A stretch of DNA of 64,000 nucleotides from Plumapathes pennacea (Eukaryota; Cnidaria; Anthozoa; Antipatharia; Myriopathidae). The notes beneath the pieces are model-generated. The model saw only the letters and a list, made by a program, of their open reading frames with translations, searched no databases and was not told the origin of the DNA. Of this stretch, positions 22,371 through 33,785 are shown in pieces. Location: contig OZ038472.1 in NCBI GenBank assembly GCA_964036295.1, positions 1,317,501 through 1,381,500 on the forward strand. The letters are read 5' to 3'. The first letter of the stretch is position 1. Each line of letters begins with the position of its first letter. The position numbers and the translations under genes are program-made.

Positions 22371-25300
22371 CGTGAAACTGCCATTAGCAAGCTTGTATTT
22401 GAGTGGTCACACCTTAAGGTTTCATTTCACAGCTCAGGAGTTGGAAGTGAACACTGCTATTAGAATGTACTCATTGAGAGCTTCATTTGACAGTTTGATG
22501 GTGCACTGCACGCTTTCTGGGTCGAGGGAAATCTTAAGGTTTAATTTGAGTGAAAACGCGTTACATTTTCACTTACTGCGCCTCTGTCATGTCTACCAAG
22601 GCTTCGATGTCTTGGTAGATAGTAATAAAGCCAACTTCCGCTCAAACCAATCCAAAACTTCTGCCATGATGAGACCTGATAAAAAAAACGGAGGTTTAGC
22701 TCAATAACTGCATGCTCTGTTTAATAAATGCTGAAAAAAATAAACGCTATGGGAAAAGCTTTACGTTTAAAACATCTTTTCACAGTCCCAAGTTCAAAAC
22801 GCCGCAAGGCTTAATTGGGTAGTGAGATAATCTTATCGCAAATGGCAGAAGTGTGGAAAAAAAAGCTGAAGCTTGGAAAGAATAGAATGATGAATGGAAG
22901 AAAGAAACGAGAGGCAATAGGAAGGTGGAAGGCCAGAGCGATGAGCAAATGCTATATTTTACACGATTCATTCAGAATGTTCATTGATAGATCTATTTTC
23001 GGCTAACAGGTTAGTCGAGTCGAAAGACATTGTAATCGTACGTACCGTTATCTTCTTGCCGTTTCTAAGGCACTTCTTTCTCTTTAGGAATCCTACAACA
23101 AACGTTTTTGGACGTTAACAGCAAGTTTTCCTCGCAAGTTTTATGATATATCCCGGCAATCACTATTGCAGGAACTATTGCAGCCACTTACCCTGTATAT
23201 CAAAGTCCGAGTCAGCACACAGACTGACTTTTTCGCAGCTGTCACTGGGAAGACTAAACAAAAAGACGAGAAAAAGAAACAAGGCTCACCACAGCAAAAA
23301 ATAATATTATCAGCTAAAAAAATATTTAAGAAAAGCCTTCTAAATTACATTCAAATCAGGAGCAAGAGTTTCTCTATTATCTGGACACTTGGCGCCCGTT
23401 CACACTAGGAGGTTACATCGATCTCAGGAAGCAATCGATCTAAAGTTGTTCATTTTGATCTAGGCAAAAATGCGAAGCCAAGTGTACCCTGGGTTCCAGA
23501 AGTTTCTCGCTCTCGGAAAATCCGGGCTGCGCGGCCGCGTAGAGCTGGGGAGCTCTACGTGGCCGCGCAGCCCGGATTTTCCGAGAGCGAGAAACCTCTG
23601 GAACCCAGGGTAAGCCAAGTATGAACAGTCTTAGATTAATCTTGATGTAAGTGATTTGTAGAGAGTGTAAACGCGGCCGCCCTTACGGTCACCCTTACCC
23701 TCACAGATCGATCCCATCTTAGCAGTCCAAATGCTCCCCCCCCCCCCCCCCCCTCCCACCATCCCCCATCCCCCACCCCCTGCAATTAATCATACCTCTG
23801 TCTGTCCATGGAGATCGTTTCTGGATCTGTGCCGTTACCTGTTTGTAAAAAGAGTTGAAGTTGATTGCCACAAAAGACAACAGCCAAACAAAAGTAGCAT
23901 AAAACACTGCGATAACGAAACGTTCTGACTTATTTGTCGTAGTAAAATAAACACGGTATCCACTTTCTCATAGTTTTCTTAGTGTAACGTAGAGAATTGA
24001 CGTAATGTGAAGTAGCCCAGCTTTCACTTTGTTCTGGCTGGTGAACCTTACTTATTGCTGAGGTGCGGTCTTCCAGCCAACTGTCATCCAACAAGTTTCT
24101 GGATCCTGTGCTGCTTGCTAAACTACACACACTGTAAGAAAGCGACACAAACAAACAAGCAAACAAAGTCTTGAAAAACAAACCGAAAAAAAAAATGACG
24201 ATAACTCGATCTGACGAAATAACGAGGGGGTATTAGGGTGTGGGAAATTATTCTCGAGAAATTAGTTCGCGTTAGCGAGAGGTTCCCGCCCGTTATCCGG
24301 GGTTTGAGATATCAGTATTTTGTCGTTAGCTGCTTTTAAAAGTCCATCTTTGCTCTGAAAGGCGGTCTATGCTCAAAACAACGGCCAGACTGCCATTTTT
24401 TACGGTATTTTTGTCGATTTCTTGCAAAACGACTCAAAAACTAAGCCATGGCATTACACGGACAGACCGTGAGTATACTAAGGGACTGAGTACTAGACAC
24501 GCTAACACACGTCATGCAGTACATACCTCAATGAGTCAGCGGAGAAACCACCAGTCCCAAGAGTTGCCATTGCCATTATACTAGCAACAAACGAACTCAG
24601 TTAGTTGAGCGTATTCACAAAGACGAAGACAACCGGCCGCGCACACAAATGCAACGGCTTGTTAAGTAGGCTACGCCAATCCTGACAAGTTTTTTTTTTT
24701 TTTTTTTTTTTTTTTTGTCGGGATACTTACTTGTTGCCTAAACTGTGAGCTTTTCTGTGGCCCCTGATGAATCTTGATGGCTGAGGTGATATGTTAGGGA
24801 GATCTAAAAAACAAAACATATGGTTTGCAATAAATAGAACAATCAATAATTCTATGTAGACCCAGGCACAGGATATTACTCCATATGAGAGAATCACTAA
24901 GGCCATGTCCACATGTATCCGTTTTTCCTGTTTTTAAAAATATCTCCGTGGCCACACATGTGATCATCACAACATCAGCGTTTTCGACAAGTTCCGTTTT
25001 CGATGACAGTTTTCACCGTTTATGTATGAACGTTATGGCCGATCGATCCGAAAAACTTGCGTTTTCAATCGAAAACGAGCGTGTGTCCACGGGGTCTAAA
25101 AAACATTAGTATATACCACACAAGTGAATAGTGCTTTTCGGGGTCTAAAAAACACTATAACAATAAAGAACAAACAGTGAAGCTCGGAACTAAACTAAAA
25201 GCAAAAGAAACAAAACACATTATAAAGTTGTAATGCCAACTCTTAAGAAAACTATTAGGTTGACTGCGTCGGCGTGGCGGAAGACAAACCGCTCTGACGA

Positions 25301-27229
25301 AGGGCTAGCGCTCGAAACGTCAGCTATTGTCTCTTTCACGGCGTTCCATTACCCTCATCAACACACAGTTGATACACCACATTATAAAGGTGGATGTCGT
25401 ACCGTTTAAGCTTTCTCTTGATTTCCGGGACGTTCCATTGCTCCCTTTGTTTGTGGGTTCAATTTGGAGCGAGAGCCTGTGAAATAAAATGATGCACTAT
25501 AAAAAATAGTTCATTATTTTCGATGCAGTTGGACCATAACCATTCTCTTTTATAAAATACTTGCCATTTTCTGATGAGGTACGATATATGCGATACAAGG
25601 TATTTAACAATGCATGGGTACATTCTGTACAAGGGGTGAGGGGGGAGGGGGGGGGGGGGAAGGCGGGAGACGTCTAGAAAAAAACGTGCGCAACTGACTC
25701 TGCAACGCGACTTTTGCGAAGGTCTCAGTCTAGGGACAAACCTTTATGAAATGCAAATAATCAGACGGAGCCTCCCCGTACACTATAGCCGATCATAGAA
25801 AATGCCACCCCCTCCCCCCCCCCTGGGTTGTACAGTTAATTTTAACTCGTCTCACGCTTACTTGTAATTATCGTCTTCCACAAATTTCTGCAGCTCTTCA
25901 ATGTATTTCATGGAGTTGAGGTAGCTCTCAATGTAAGGTATGGGTTCAAGATCATCTGCAGCAGAATAAAGGCAATATGGCAAACGTTATACGCTATCTA
26001 GAGCATGAAGGAGATGCCCTTGGTAAATAAAGACAAAATCGAACTAAAAAATTCTTGTTTCCATATTTATTTGCAAAAAGTCTGCACTTGATTTAGTTTC
26101 AAGGATTTTAACTTAACATTATCTTTGTCTGCCATCAGAGCCACTGGTCATTGATGAAGAAATCATCACATACCATAATCAGACATCTGGAACTCTGCAA
26201 TAACTCTGACGATACAGTTCATCTACATAAAAACACAACAGAAAAAAAAATTACAATTTGCAAAAGTTGATTGAAAACAGAGGGACATGTAATGTACAAG
26301 GAAATTACGCATTGGAGGCACAGACTGAGTACCTTGCGCATTCTGATGTCATCTAGCCCCCCAGTGGTCGGGTGAAGAGTGTCGGTGTACGTCAGGTCTG
26401 TTAGATACATGCCTGTAAAAAGACAACTAACATCAGTTGAATCTGATGGATCTCAAGGTGGAGAATTCACCAAGCTTGCCAAATGTAGTGTAAGCTTTGC
26501 AACATAATAATTATTATTCTTCATACAGTACCTAGGTATGGAATGCAGGGAAGTCTGACAGAATCAAGGTAGTCCCGCAATCTCTTCCTGAAAGAGCATA
26601 CAAACATTATATAATTGAACACAATTTAAAGTTATATAATAGCCTGTTATAGAAAGAAAAAAGGAAAGCATCCATGTCATTACCTATTTTCATCTTCTGA
26701 CATCAACTCTTCCAGTTTGTCGTACGTTGCACGGTCTTTCCTGTGGAGTAACTAGACAAAAAAAAAAAAAAAAAAAAAAACCCTTTAAATCTGACATTTG
26801 TATAGAGTTCTAGGCACAGACCTACTTGAAATGGGTCTTCTACCCTTTCACTCCCAAGAATGACCAACTTCAATTTTCTTATCATACAGAAGGGAGAACT
26901 TGGCTTTTTATAACTTCCTCAGATGAAAGCTGATTGAATTATCAAATTCTCACTATATCACTCATACATTTTCTTCTTCGAAGGTAATGGGAAAATCTGC
27001 ATTTTGAATCTGGGAGTGAGAGGGTTAAGAATTTGTGGAACTGTCATTGCTTAGACAAAAACTTACAGGCACAGCAACAACTTACAGCCCAGGTGTTTGT
27101 AAGCCTGAAGATTGGAGCGCTTTGTAGACCCCCCAGCACAGCCCTGAGAGAATGCAAATTGTTGATCTCCAACAGTTTCTATTGGAAAAATAGTAACAAA
27201 AAGAAAAACATCAACAAATAATATTAGCT

Positions 27230-27261
<32 letters not shown>

Positions 27262-29427
27262 ACACTCTCTGGTTGTGAGGAGCCCAAATGCAATCTTATT
27301 TCAATACTTACTTTTCACAACTTCAATTAAATTATTGTACTTTACTCAGTGCTGCAGAAGAAATGGAACATAGAAACCTCACCTTTCCAATCTTGATGAA
27401 ATGAGTAAGGACTTCAGCTCGTACTTTGGGTGTCCTTGCATTTAGTATCTCTTTGATCACCCAGAAGCTGATCTGTAAGATGACATATAAAATATAAGCC
27501 GATCAATATTTCCTTTGGTAGTGAAAATGAACAATGTGGCACCAGATGTGTATCATTTTGTAATAAGTTCTGCACCCCTCAAAAAAGAAAATAGAAATGG
27601 TGAAAGATTTAGAGCAGCTATAACTTACTTTTTTAGATTTCATAGGGCTATAATACTTACATGGTTAAATCTCTTTGTGAGAGCAACAACATTGGGAGCT
27701 AATTCATTCTTTTGCTTCTTGGTCCATCCACATGCTGTCAACTCCTTCACAAGAGAATTTAATAGACAAGTGGCAAATGCAACAGCTAATGGTTGGAAAG
27801 CACAATAAACACTCTGATATGATAGCATAATGTGTGCAAGACTATGTCATGGATTTGACATTGCAGAACATAAAGGTGATGTTACACTGGTCGATTTGCA
27901 ACGACGATTTGCAACGATACGATATTGCGCTAAAAATCGTTAAGCCGTGCAACACCCCATTGCGAATGATTTTTCGCGATGTTTACAGTGCTGCAATGCA
28001 TTGCAAGTTTTTGAAAGCGATTCAAAAACTTGCAACACCGTTGCATGAACTTGAAGCAAATCGGCATTGCAAATCGTCGTTGCAAATTGACCAGTGTAAC
28101 ACCAGCTTAATGAACAAAGTAGATGTGGTCAGCAGTTTATGGTGACATAAGCATGTCAAAGCCCAGTTAGAAGTGATTTACTGTACCTCTGGCATGATGG
28201 CTTTGAACAGCTGAGAATCTGCACAAGTCAGGTGTTTCTACACATCAATGAAAATATCAAAGTATTATTTAAATGAGGTGACAAAGTTACAGGGTAAAAC
28301 AAGACTATAGCCTGCAGATACAGCCAATTCCAATCAGGGCACTTCTGATTGCACGCCCCTGTTTCTCTCGGTGAGGATGGGAAGTGGCTGTATGATCCCC
28401 AGACTAAAACCAGCAGAAAAATTTGAATGGATAATATAATATTTTATAAAACCTACTGCAAAGTCTTCTGGAGTGACCTTCCTGATGTCAAACACAGTAG
28501 AGTCAAAGTCCTTGTCAGCCAAACAGTCCACTTCATCTTCAGAAATCTGACAAAAATAAATAAAAAATTAAAAAATTAAAAAAACACAGTATTAATCTCA
28601 GTTTAATGCTACATTTCCAGTTCGGAAAGGCACAGTTTTCGGCAGTGTTCATTAAACTTAAAAAGGCCATTTGAATTCTCTGGAGAGTGATATTTCAATA
28701 TACACCTACCACCGATAGGAAATGCTTTGTTGAATGGTTGTCTAGTTTAAAAGAACATGCTGCTTCCTCCATGGCTAATTATTCAATGCAAGTCGATATA
28801 CAGTACAAATGTACCCCTTGACCCCAGAGTATTGAACTAAAAATAAATAGCCCATCATTCAAAGAAAGAATGATGTAATGTAAGTCAGGACAGCTCATAT
28901 TTTTTAGCCAATCAGACAGCAGCCACAAATAAAACAAAAATACTGACCAATCATGTTCAGAAGGGGTATGGTCAGATGATGTCATCAAATCAACTTTGAA
29001 CTGTCCTGTTTTACACAGTGCAGTAGATCACACACTTTTTGTATTATAATACTCAGAAGCTATTATATAATCATCTGATAAAGCAGAAGCTTTATTGCAC
29101 TTTGGCTTATTGAATTTTAAACTATTAGTTAATAACAACAAATGCAGCCAAAGAACCAATAGATAAGTTATGGAGTAAAAATAATAATACATGAAACCAA
29201 AAGAGGTTTCTTTGATCCACTGGAAAAATTTCAACATGATTCCTGAGGTTACGAAACTGAGCCTTCACACAATCATGTGATATGCACGACAAGACACACA
29301 TGATATGTCATGCTTACTGTACCTCTGGTGATCTGCTTCCGCTGGTGGAGTCGTCTTCTAGAGTTTCATTGATGTGTGGTGAAAGTTCCGACACAAGAAG
29401 CTGGTTATAGTTCTTTGGTAAAGACAT
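21780..29427 (-). CDS. RALGPS1: Ral GEF with PH domain and SH3-binding motif (RALGPS), about 19 coding exons
   Basis: Guanine-nucleotide exchange factor for Ral GTPases that acts at membranes through its PH domain. Exons, 5' to 3': 29323-29427, 28457-28546, ~28190-28240, ~27659-27729, ~27384-27474, ~27082-27183, ~26702-26752, ~26528-26587, ~26332-26411, ~26178-26220, ~25863-25956, ~25411-25479, ~24738-24806, ~24010-24110, ~23179-23243, ~23046-23107, 22577-22675, ~22223-22345, 21780-21897. The RasGEF domain contains [92 protein letters not shown] and [27 protein letters not shown] block and LLDDS then precede the PH domain ([54 protein letters not shown]). It ends [17 protein letters not shown]1 and RALGPS2 are vertebrate duplicates, so the symbol stands for the ancestral gene. 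Several exon ends are approximate. Confidence 0.9.
22337..22371. repeat. (CAA)n microsatellite next to a RALGPS splice acceptor
   Basis: About 11 CAA units. On the coding strand this is a GTT run ending GTTGACAG immediately before the PH-domain exon that begins TTCAAGAAC, so it takes the place of the polypyrimidine tract. Confidence 0.9.
23390..23700. mobile_element. Candidate element carrying the nested palindrome
   Basis: The stretch starts with CGCCCGTTCACACTAGG and has ATCGATCT-type repeats and a later AGATTAATCTTGATG block. It may be a diverged MITE into which the palindrome at 23483-23613 inserted. Its ends are not well defined. Confidence 0.35.
23483..23613. mobile_element. Near-perfect palindromic element flanked by an 8-base duplication
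   Basis: The ends are TACCCTGGGTTCCAG and its exact inverse. The arms match almost throughout (about 60 bases each, with CTCGGAAAATCCGGGCTGCG) around a short GGAGCTC centre. AGCCAAGT occurs directly on both sides, which fits an 8-base target-site duplication as made by hAT-type transposases. It lies in a RALGPS intron. Confidence 0.85.
23731..23780. repeat. Poly-C and CCA-rich tract
   Basis: A run of about 20 C followed by CCCACC-type simple sequence, in a RALGPS intron. Confidence 0.9.
24900..25110. mobile_element. Possible MITE with ATGTCCACATG-like ends
   Basis: GGCCATGTCCACATGTATCCGT at the left and GCGTGTGTCCACGGGG at the right, with internal GTTTTCGA and TCGAAAAC words, suggest a short inverted-repeat element in a RALGPS intron. 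Terminal match is imperfect. Confidence 0.4.
26836..27029. mobile_element. MITE of the CCCTTTCACTCCC family, inverted copy
   Basis: It starts CTACCCTTTCACTCCCAAG and ends GGGAGTGAGAGGGTTAAG. The interior is the reverse complement of the 21563 copy, including CAGATGAAAGCTGATT and TTCTCACTATATCACTCATAC. It lies in a RALGPS intron. Confidence 0.85.
27872..28106. mobile_element. MITE with TGTTACACTGGTC ends
   Basis: Left end GTTACACTGGTCGATTTGCA and right end its inverse with one or two changes. The interior is full of TTGCAACG and ATCGTTG words, so it could fold over most of its length. It sits in the RALGPS intron between the exons at about 28190-28240 and 27659-27729. Confidence 0.85.
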
Positions 29428-31004
29428 GTCTTTTTAGTTAACTGTGCTGGTCTGTGAATCAAACAGAATATTTGTGATTTTATTTTAGAGCCACATCTGT
29501 TTATTATTATTCCTATGTTTAGGTAGCAACTAATACTGCAAAAAGTATTTTTGCAAAAATATTTTCAGTAACATCCCCAAACTATCAGATCCAAAAGAGA
29601 ATTTTGTCACAGTTCTTTGAGCAACCATACATTTTTCACATATGGACCGTATGTAGTATAAATAGGAAATAATAGTATACATTATAAATATGTAAAATAT
29701 AGGAATACAAGAAATCTGCATGTAAATATAAAACATTTAAAAGATTCCTGATCAAGCATATCACTCCTGATGAAACTGATTTTACATGGTGCAAACCCGG
29801 GGAATATTGTAATTTGAAAGAGAAAGTGAAATTCTTTTGTTTCAGTTGTAAACAAAGGAAACTTCGGTGATGTGATGCCGACATCTGGTAATCCAGATAC
29901 AATTTATTGCTAAAACACAGGTCTTTAGACTAACTATGCATCGGGAAAACTTACTTGGAGGTTAACTTCAAACAGTGAACAAACAACAAATTATTACGAA
30001 ACAACTAAACAACTCCCACGATGACTCATCGGCAATCGGTCTAACAGCAACACCGGAAGCCGTATTGGGGGCAGACAATTTTAATTGTATAAGCTTAGAA
30101 ATACGCATCATTCTAACAAATATATGCTTACATGCAGTTCCATATGAGTATGTGTAAAAAAGCTAAGATTATCGATCATCTATAGTTTCAATAAACAGGA
30201 ATTTCACTTCAACTACACGTTTAGCTTAGGTCTCGTCAGGAACATTGGGCGAATCAATGCTCCGATCTATAACATCCCCACATTTTGACATAATATTACC
30301 TACATCTAGTAGAAATCTATGACCTTCTGTGACCAAAGCTTCAGTCATGTTTAAATAAAATCACTTACCTGAAAATGTGTTACTGTATAAATTCCAGTTT
30401 CCAAGTATCTTCAGGTAAATAGTCAGCGGCAAACTAATATTGTAATCGACGTCCAGTACTTCGTTGCTCAGTCCAACATTACAAGGAAACACACTCAAAG
30501 CGACAACGAACGTACATCGGGAATATATTTAATACGTCGAATGTTAACCAACAGCATATACTGGCACATCGTCTAGCTTCCGTGAATGCACCCACCGCTT
30601 CCTGAAACCAAATTGGCCGTGTATACCATATCGGGACTTTCGCTTTCCGTAGAAACTGGAGAATGCACGAAACAGCAAACGGAAAAATATTTCAGGAACC
30701 GTCGAAGGCAAAGTTCAACAAAATTTGTCACGTTTGAATACACGTGATCGCGTCAAATTCAAATTTCACGCAACGTCTGTTCCACAATCAGAGGAGATAC
30801 GTTCGTCTCAAAGCAAAATAATTCCTGTGCAGCATTCTGTGGTGACAAGACAAGCTGAAGAGAGGTCCTTGTATCTCGCTTGTCAGACAGCTCTAAAATA
30901 TTTGGTCGATACTTATCCGGAAATCCGTCGGTAGACTATGTGCGTATGTTGCAATCGATATTTGTCCGTGCACTAATCCGATTGCATAACTGCGCTGCAA
31001 CAAA
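29428..31004. other. Head-to-head intergenic region of RALGPS and RIOK1
   Basis: It must hold promoters for both divergent genes and any non-coding RALGPS 5' exon. The last 500 bases before RIOK1 are richer in CG dinucleotides, and an AAAATGGCG word overlaps the RIOK1 start. I see no other gene. Confidence 0.5.
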
Positions 31005-32705
31005 ATGGCGGACCACGTGCGACTGAAGGTCTCAAAGGAGGGGATGGTCTGTCCTCTCGACGGACAGTTCGATGACGCAGAAGATGACATCTCAAACGTT
31101 TCTGAGAGCTTACAAGCTTTCACCGCAATCAAAGTTTCCGAAAAGCCAGTCGAAGTGGCGGAAATCGGCGAGCAAAGTTCGTCTTCCGAAGAGCTGACCG
31201 ATGACGAGGAAGATATGGAGTGGGATTGGGAAGATGCGAGAGGAGATTTTACAAAGCGTTACAATGCGTTACGATCGAGTGAAGGCTACGTCGCGAATCC
31301 TTCGTCGAAGAGAAGCTGCTCGAACCTTCAACCGAGCGAGAAGTCCCTTCAGAAATTTGGGAATCGTATCAGAGTGGAAAAGTACGAGGGCCCCACGACG
31401 CTTCCTAATTCCGCTGTCAACGTGCTGATAAAAGCCAGCAGAAAAATGGAGAACGACAGAGTTCGTTCCAAAGACAAATCTGATAGAGCTACTGTGGAGC
31501 AAGTCATGGATCCAAGGACCAGGATGATCTTATTTAAATTGTTAAACCGGGGAGTTATTACGGAGATCAATGGATGCATTAGCACTGGCAAAGAGGCTAA
31601 TGTCTATCATGCTACTGGAGGGGAAGGGCAGGATCGAGCCATGAAGGTTTACAAGACATCCATTTTGATTTTCAAAGACAGGGATAGGTATGTATCTGGA
31701 GAGTTCAGATTTCGTCATGGGTACTGCAAACACAATCCCAGAAAAATGGTGCAAACATGGGCTGAGAAGGAGATGAGGAATTTGACACGCATGTTTCAAG
31801 CCGGGATTCCCTGCCCTGAACCCATAATCTTGCGCAGTCACGTCCTTGTTATGGCGTTCATCGGGAAAGCGGGCTGGCCTGCTCCACTGCTTAAAGATGT
31901 GACACTGTCAGATTCAAAGGCACGAGAACTGTACCTCCAGTGTGTCCAGATAGTGAGGGAAATTTATTGGAAGTGCCGTTTGGTGCATGCTGATCTAAGT
32001 GAGTTCAACATGTTGTACCATGAAGGCAAAGTTTTTGTGATTGATGTGTCCCAGTCAGTAGAGCATGATCACCCACATGCTTTAGAATTCCTGAGAAAGG
32101 ACTGCACCAACATCACTGACTTTTTCAGGAAGAAGGGTGTTCCTGTCATGACTATGCGAGAGCTGTTTGATTTTGTGACTGATCCCAGTATCACCGATGA
32201 GAACATTGAGGATTATTTGGACAAGGCTCAGGAAATTGCTGCTGGACGAGAGATCACCAAGGAATCTCCAGAAGAACAGGTCCAGGAAGAAGTTTTCAAG
32301 CAAGCATACATTCCTCGCACACTGGACAATGTGGTGGATTTTGAGCGGGATGCTAACAAAGTGAAAGAGGGTGACACAGGTGGCATCATGTACCAGACAG
32401 TGATCGGTCTAAAACCAGACCTCAGTGGTGCCCAGACGGTGCCAGAACTTCTTAAGACAACTAATGGAGAAGAGCTAAATTCCACTAAAGATGATGACAG
32501 CCTGATGCAGGATGACTCAGATGAGGATGACAGTGAAGATGAGAGCGAGCAGGAAGAAGAGGAAACAACAAGTTCACTGAGCAAGAAGGAACAGAAGAAG
32601 CTAGTGAAGGAGGCTAACAGAGAAAAGAGAAAAAATAAAGTTCCTAAACATGTCAAGAAACGAAAGGAGAAAGTTGCAAAGATGAAGAGGGGGAGAAATA
32701 AGTAA
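31005..32705 (+). CDS. RIOK1: RIO kinase 1, single exon
   Basis: Atypical Ser/Thr kinase/ATPase needed for late cytoplasmic 40S subunit maturation; in vertebrates it also bridges to PRMT5. The 566-residue frame is complete. An acidic N-terminus (about 55-80, with SSSEELTDDEED) precedes the RIO domain. The ATP-binding loop STGKEANVYHA is at 193-203, the catalytic Lys is K214 in AMKVYKTS, the RIO1 block YVSGEFRFRHGYCKHNPRKM is at 229-248, the catalytic loop LVHADLSEFN has D330 and N335, and the metal-binding IDVSQSVEHDHP has D347. The C-terminus is an acidic run followed by a basic KKRKEKVAKMKRGRNK tail, as usual in the family. No intron interrupts it, unlike its neighbours. Confidence 0.97.
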   Translation: MADHVRLKVSKEGMVCPLDGQFDDAEDDISNVSESLQAFTAIKVSEKPVEVAEIGEQSSSSEELTDDEEDMEWDWEDARGDFTKRYNALRSSEGYVANPSSKRSCSNLQPSEKSLQKFGNRIRVEKYEGPTTLPNSAVNVLIKASRKMENDRVRSKDKSDRATVEQVMDPRTRMILFKLLNRGVITEINGCISTGKEANVYHATGGEGQDRAMKVYKTSILIFKDRDRYVSGEFRFRHGYCKHNPRKMVQTWAEKEMRNLTRMFQAGIPCPEPIILRSHVLVMAFIGKAGWPAPLLKDVTLSDSKARELYLQCVQIVREIYWKCRLVHADLSEFNMLYHEGKVFVIDVSQSVEHDHPHALEFLRKDCTNITDFFRKKGVPVMTMRELFDFVTDPSITDENIEDYLDKAQEIAAGREITKESPEEQVQEEVFKQAYIPRTLDNVVDFERDANKVKEGDTGGIMYQTVIGLKPDLSGAQTVPELLKTTNGEELNSTKDDDSLMQDDSDEDDSEDESEQEEEETTSSLSKKEQKKLVKEANREKRKNKVPKHVKKRKEKVAKMKRGRNK

Positions 32706-33785
32706 ATTCATCTGGTTTTAATTTGAGAGCAGGGCCATTACATAACTCACAATACTTTCCTTTAAAGAAAAGATACTGTTCCTTAACAGCAATGTAACTT
32801 GTGACAAGGAAAAGCCAATATTTGTGTTCAAGTCTGACTGACCATTAATTTCATACAGTATGAACATCTACTTTTATATATAGGTCAAAAACTTAACGAC
32901 ACTAAAAGTAGGACAGCTTCATAAATGAGCTGTATAAATTAGCAATAAAATTATTAGAACCCTCTCACTGCATATTGTTGCTGCAAAGTTTTTTCATGAG
33001 ATTTTTATGAATATGGCCCAAGAAATGTGCAAAGAACAGTACCCCCAATCTCCACTGGGACACATTCCTGAACATGCAAGATCAAAGTTTATTGAGTCTG
33101 TGGGTAGCTTTTATCAGTGGCACTCTATTTGGAGCATGGGTATCAGCAAAAAGTGTCCTATATTCATTCTATACATCAATATGTAGCTGTTGTTCAAATA
33201 TTGATCAAGAACAAAATTTGAATTTGACTTTATCCTTTGCAATCTCCCTCAACTTTTGTCCCCAGTTAGTTTTTCCTGGTTGTGACTTGTTTACTACTAA
33301 AAACAATGACAACCTCACCACCATCAATAATATTGTCACTCTGGCTGTTTTTGCATAGAGCTGTATGATTGCATAATCTTCTATGAACTTGTTTATATGA
33401 CTGATAAAAAGAATAATGGATGCCCACACTGTGATAAATAATGTAAAACGATTGTGCAAGTTGAAACTGGGAATATTTAACAATTTATTCGCCGTAGTGG
33501 AGGTGAATAGCAGTGGATATTTACCAAGCCGTTTTGGCGAGGTAAATATCCACCATTATTCACCAACACTGAGGCGAATAATTGTTTTAGTATAATACCA
33601 CACAAGTTTAATAGCCAATTCCCAAATAGCTATTTTATTTCCGATGAAAGTGGGCAAAAATTGGGTTCACATGCCATTTTGTTTTACCAGAAGCCACCAG
33701 GAGGTGAATAGTACTTGATATTCTGAGATTGAGGAGCCTAATATTGCCTATCTAGGTAATTTCTGTTTTTAGCCTTCCACTAAAT
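32706..33785. other. 3' region between convergent RIOK1 and SIGMAR1
   Basis: It includes an AATAAA for RIOK1 at 32944-32949 and a foldback element at 33480-33588. No further gene is seen. Confidence 0.55.
33480..33588. mobile_element. Short foldback element near the SIGMAR1 3' end
   Basis: AATTTATTCGCCGTAGTGG on the left is matched inverted by the right end, CACTGAGGCGAATAATTG. The inner part GTGGATATTTACCAAGCC pairs with GGCGAGGTAAATATCCAC around a short TTTT-containing loop. Confidence 0.85.

Noticed and set aside
27063-27293. Poly-Phe frame on the - strand near 27.2 kb
   Set aside because: Reads through a poly-A/T tract; the RALGPS exon there uses another frame.
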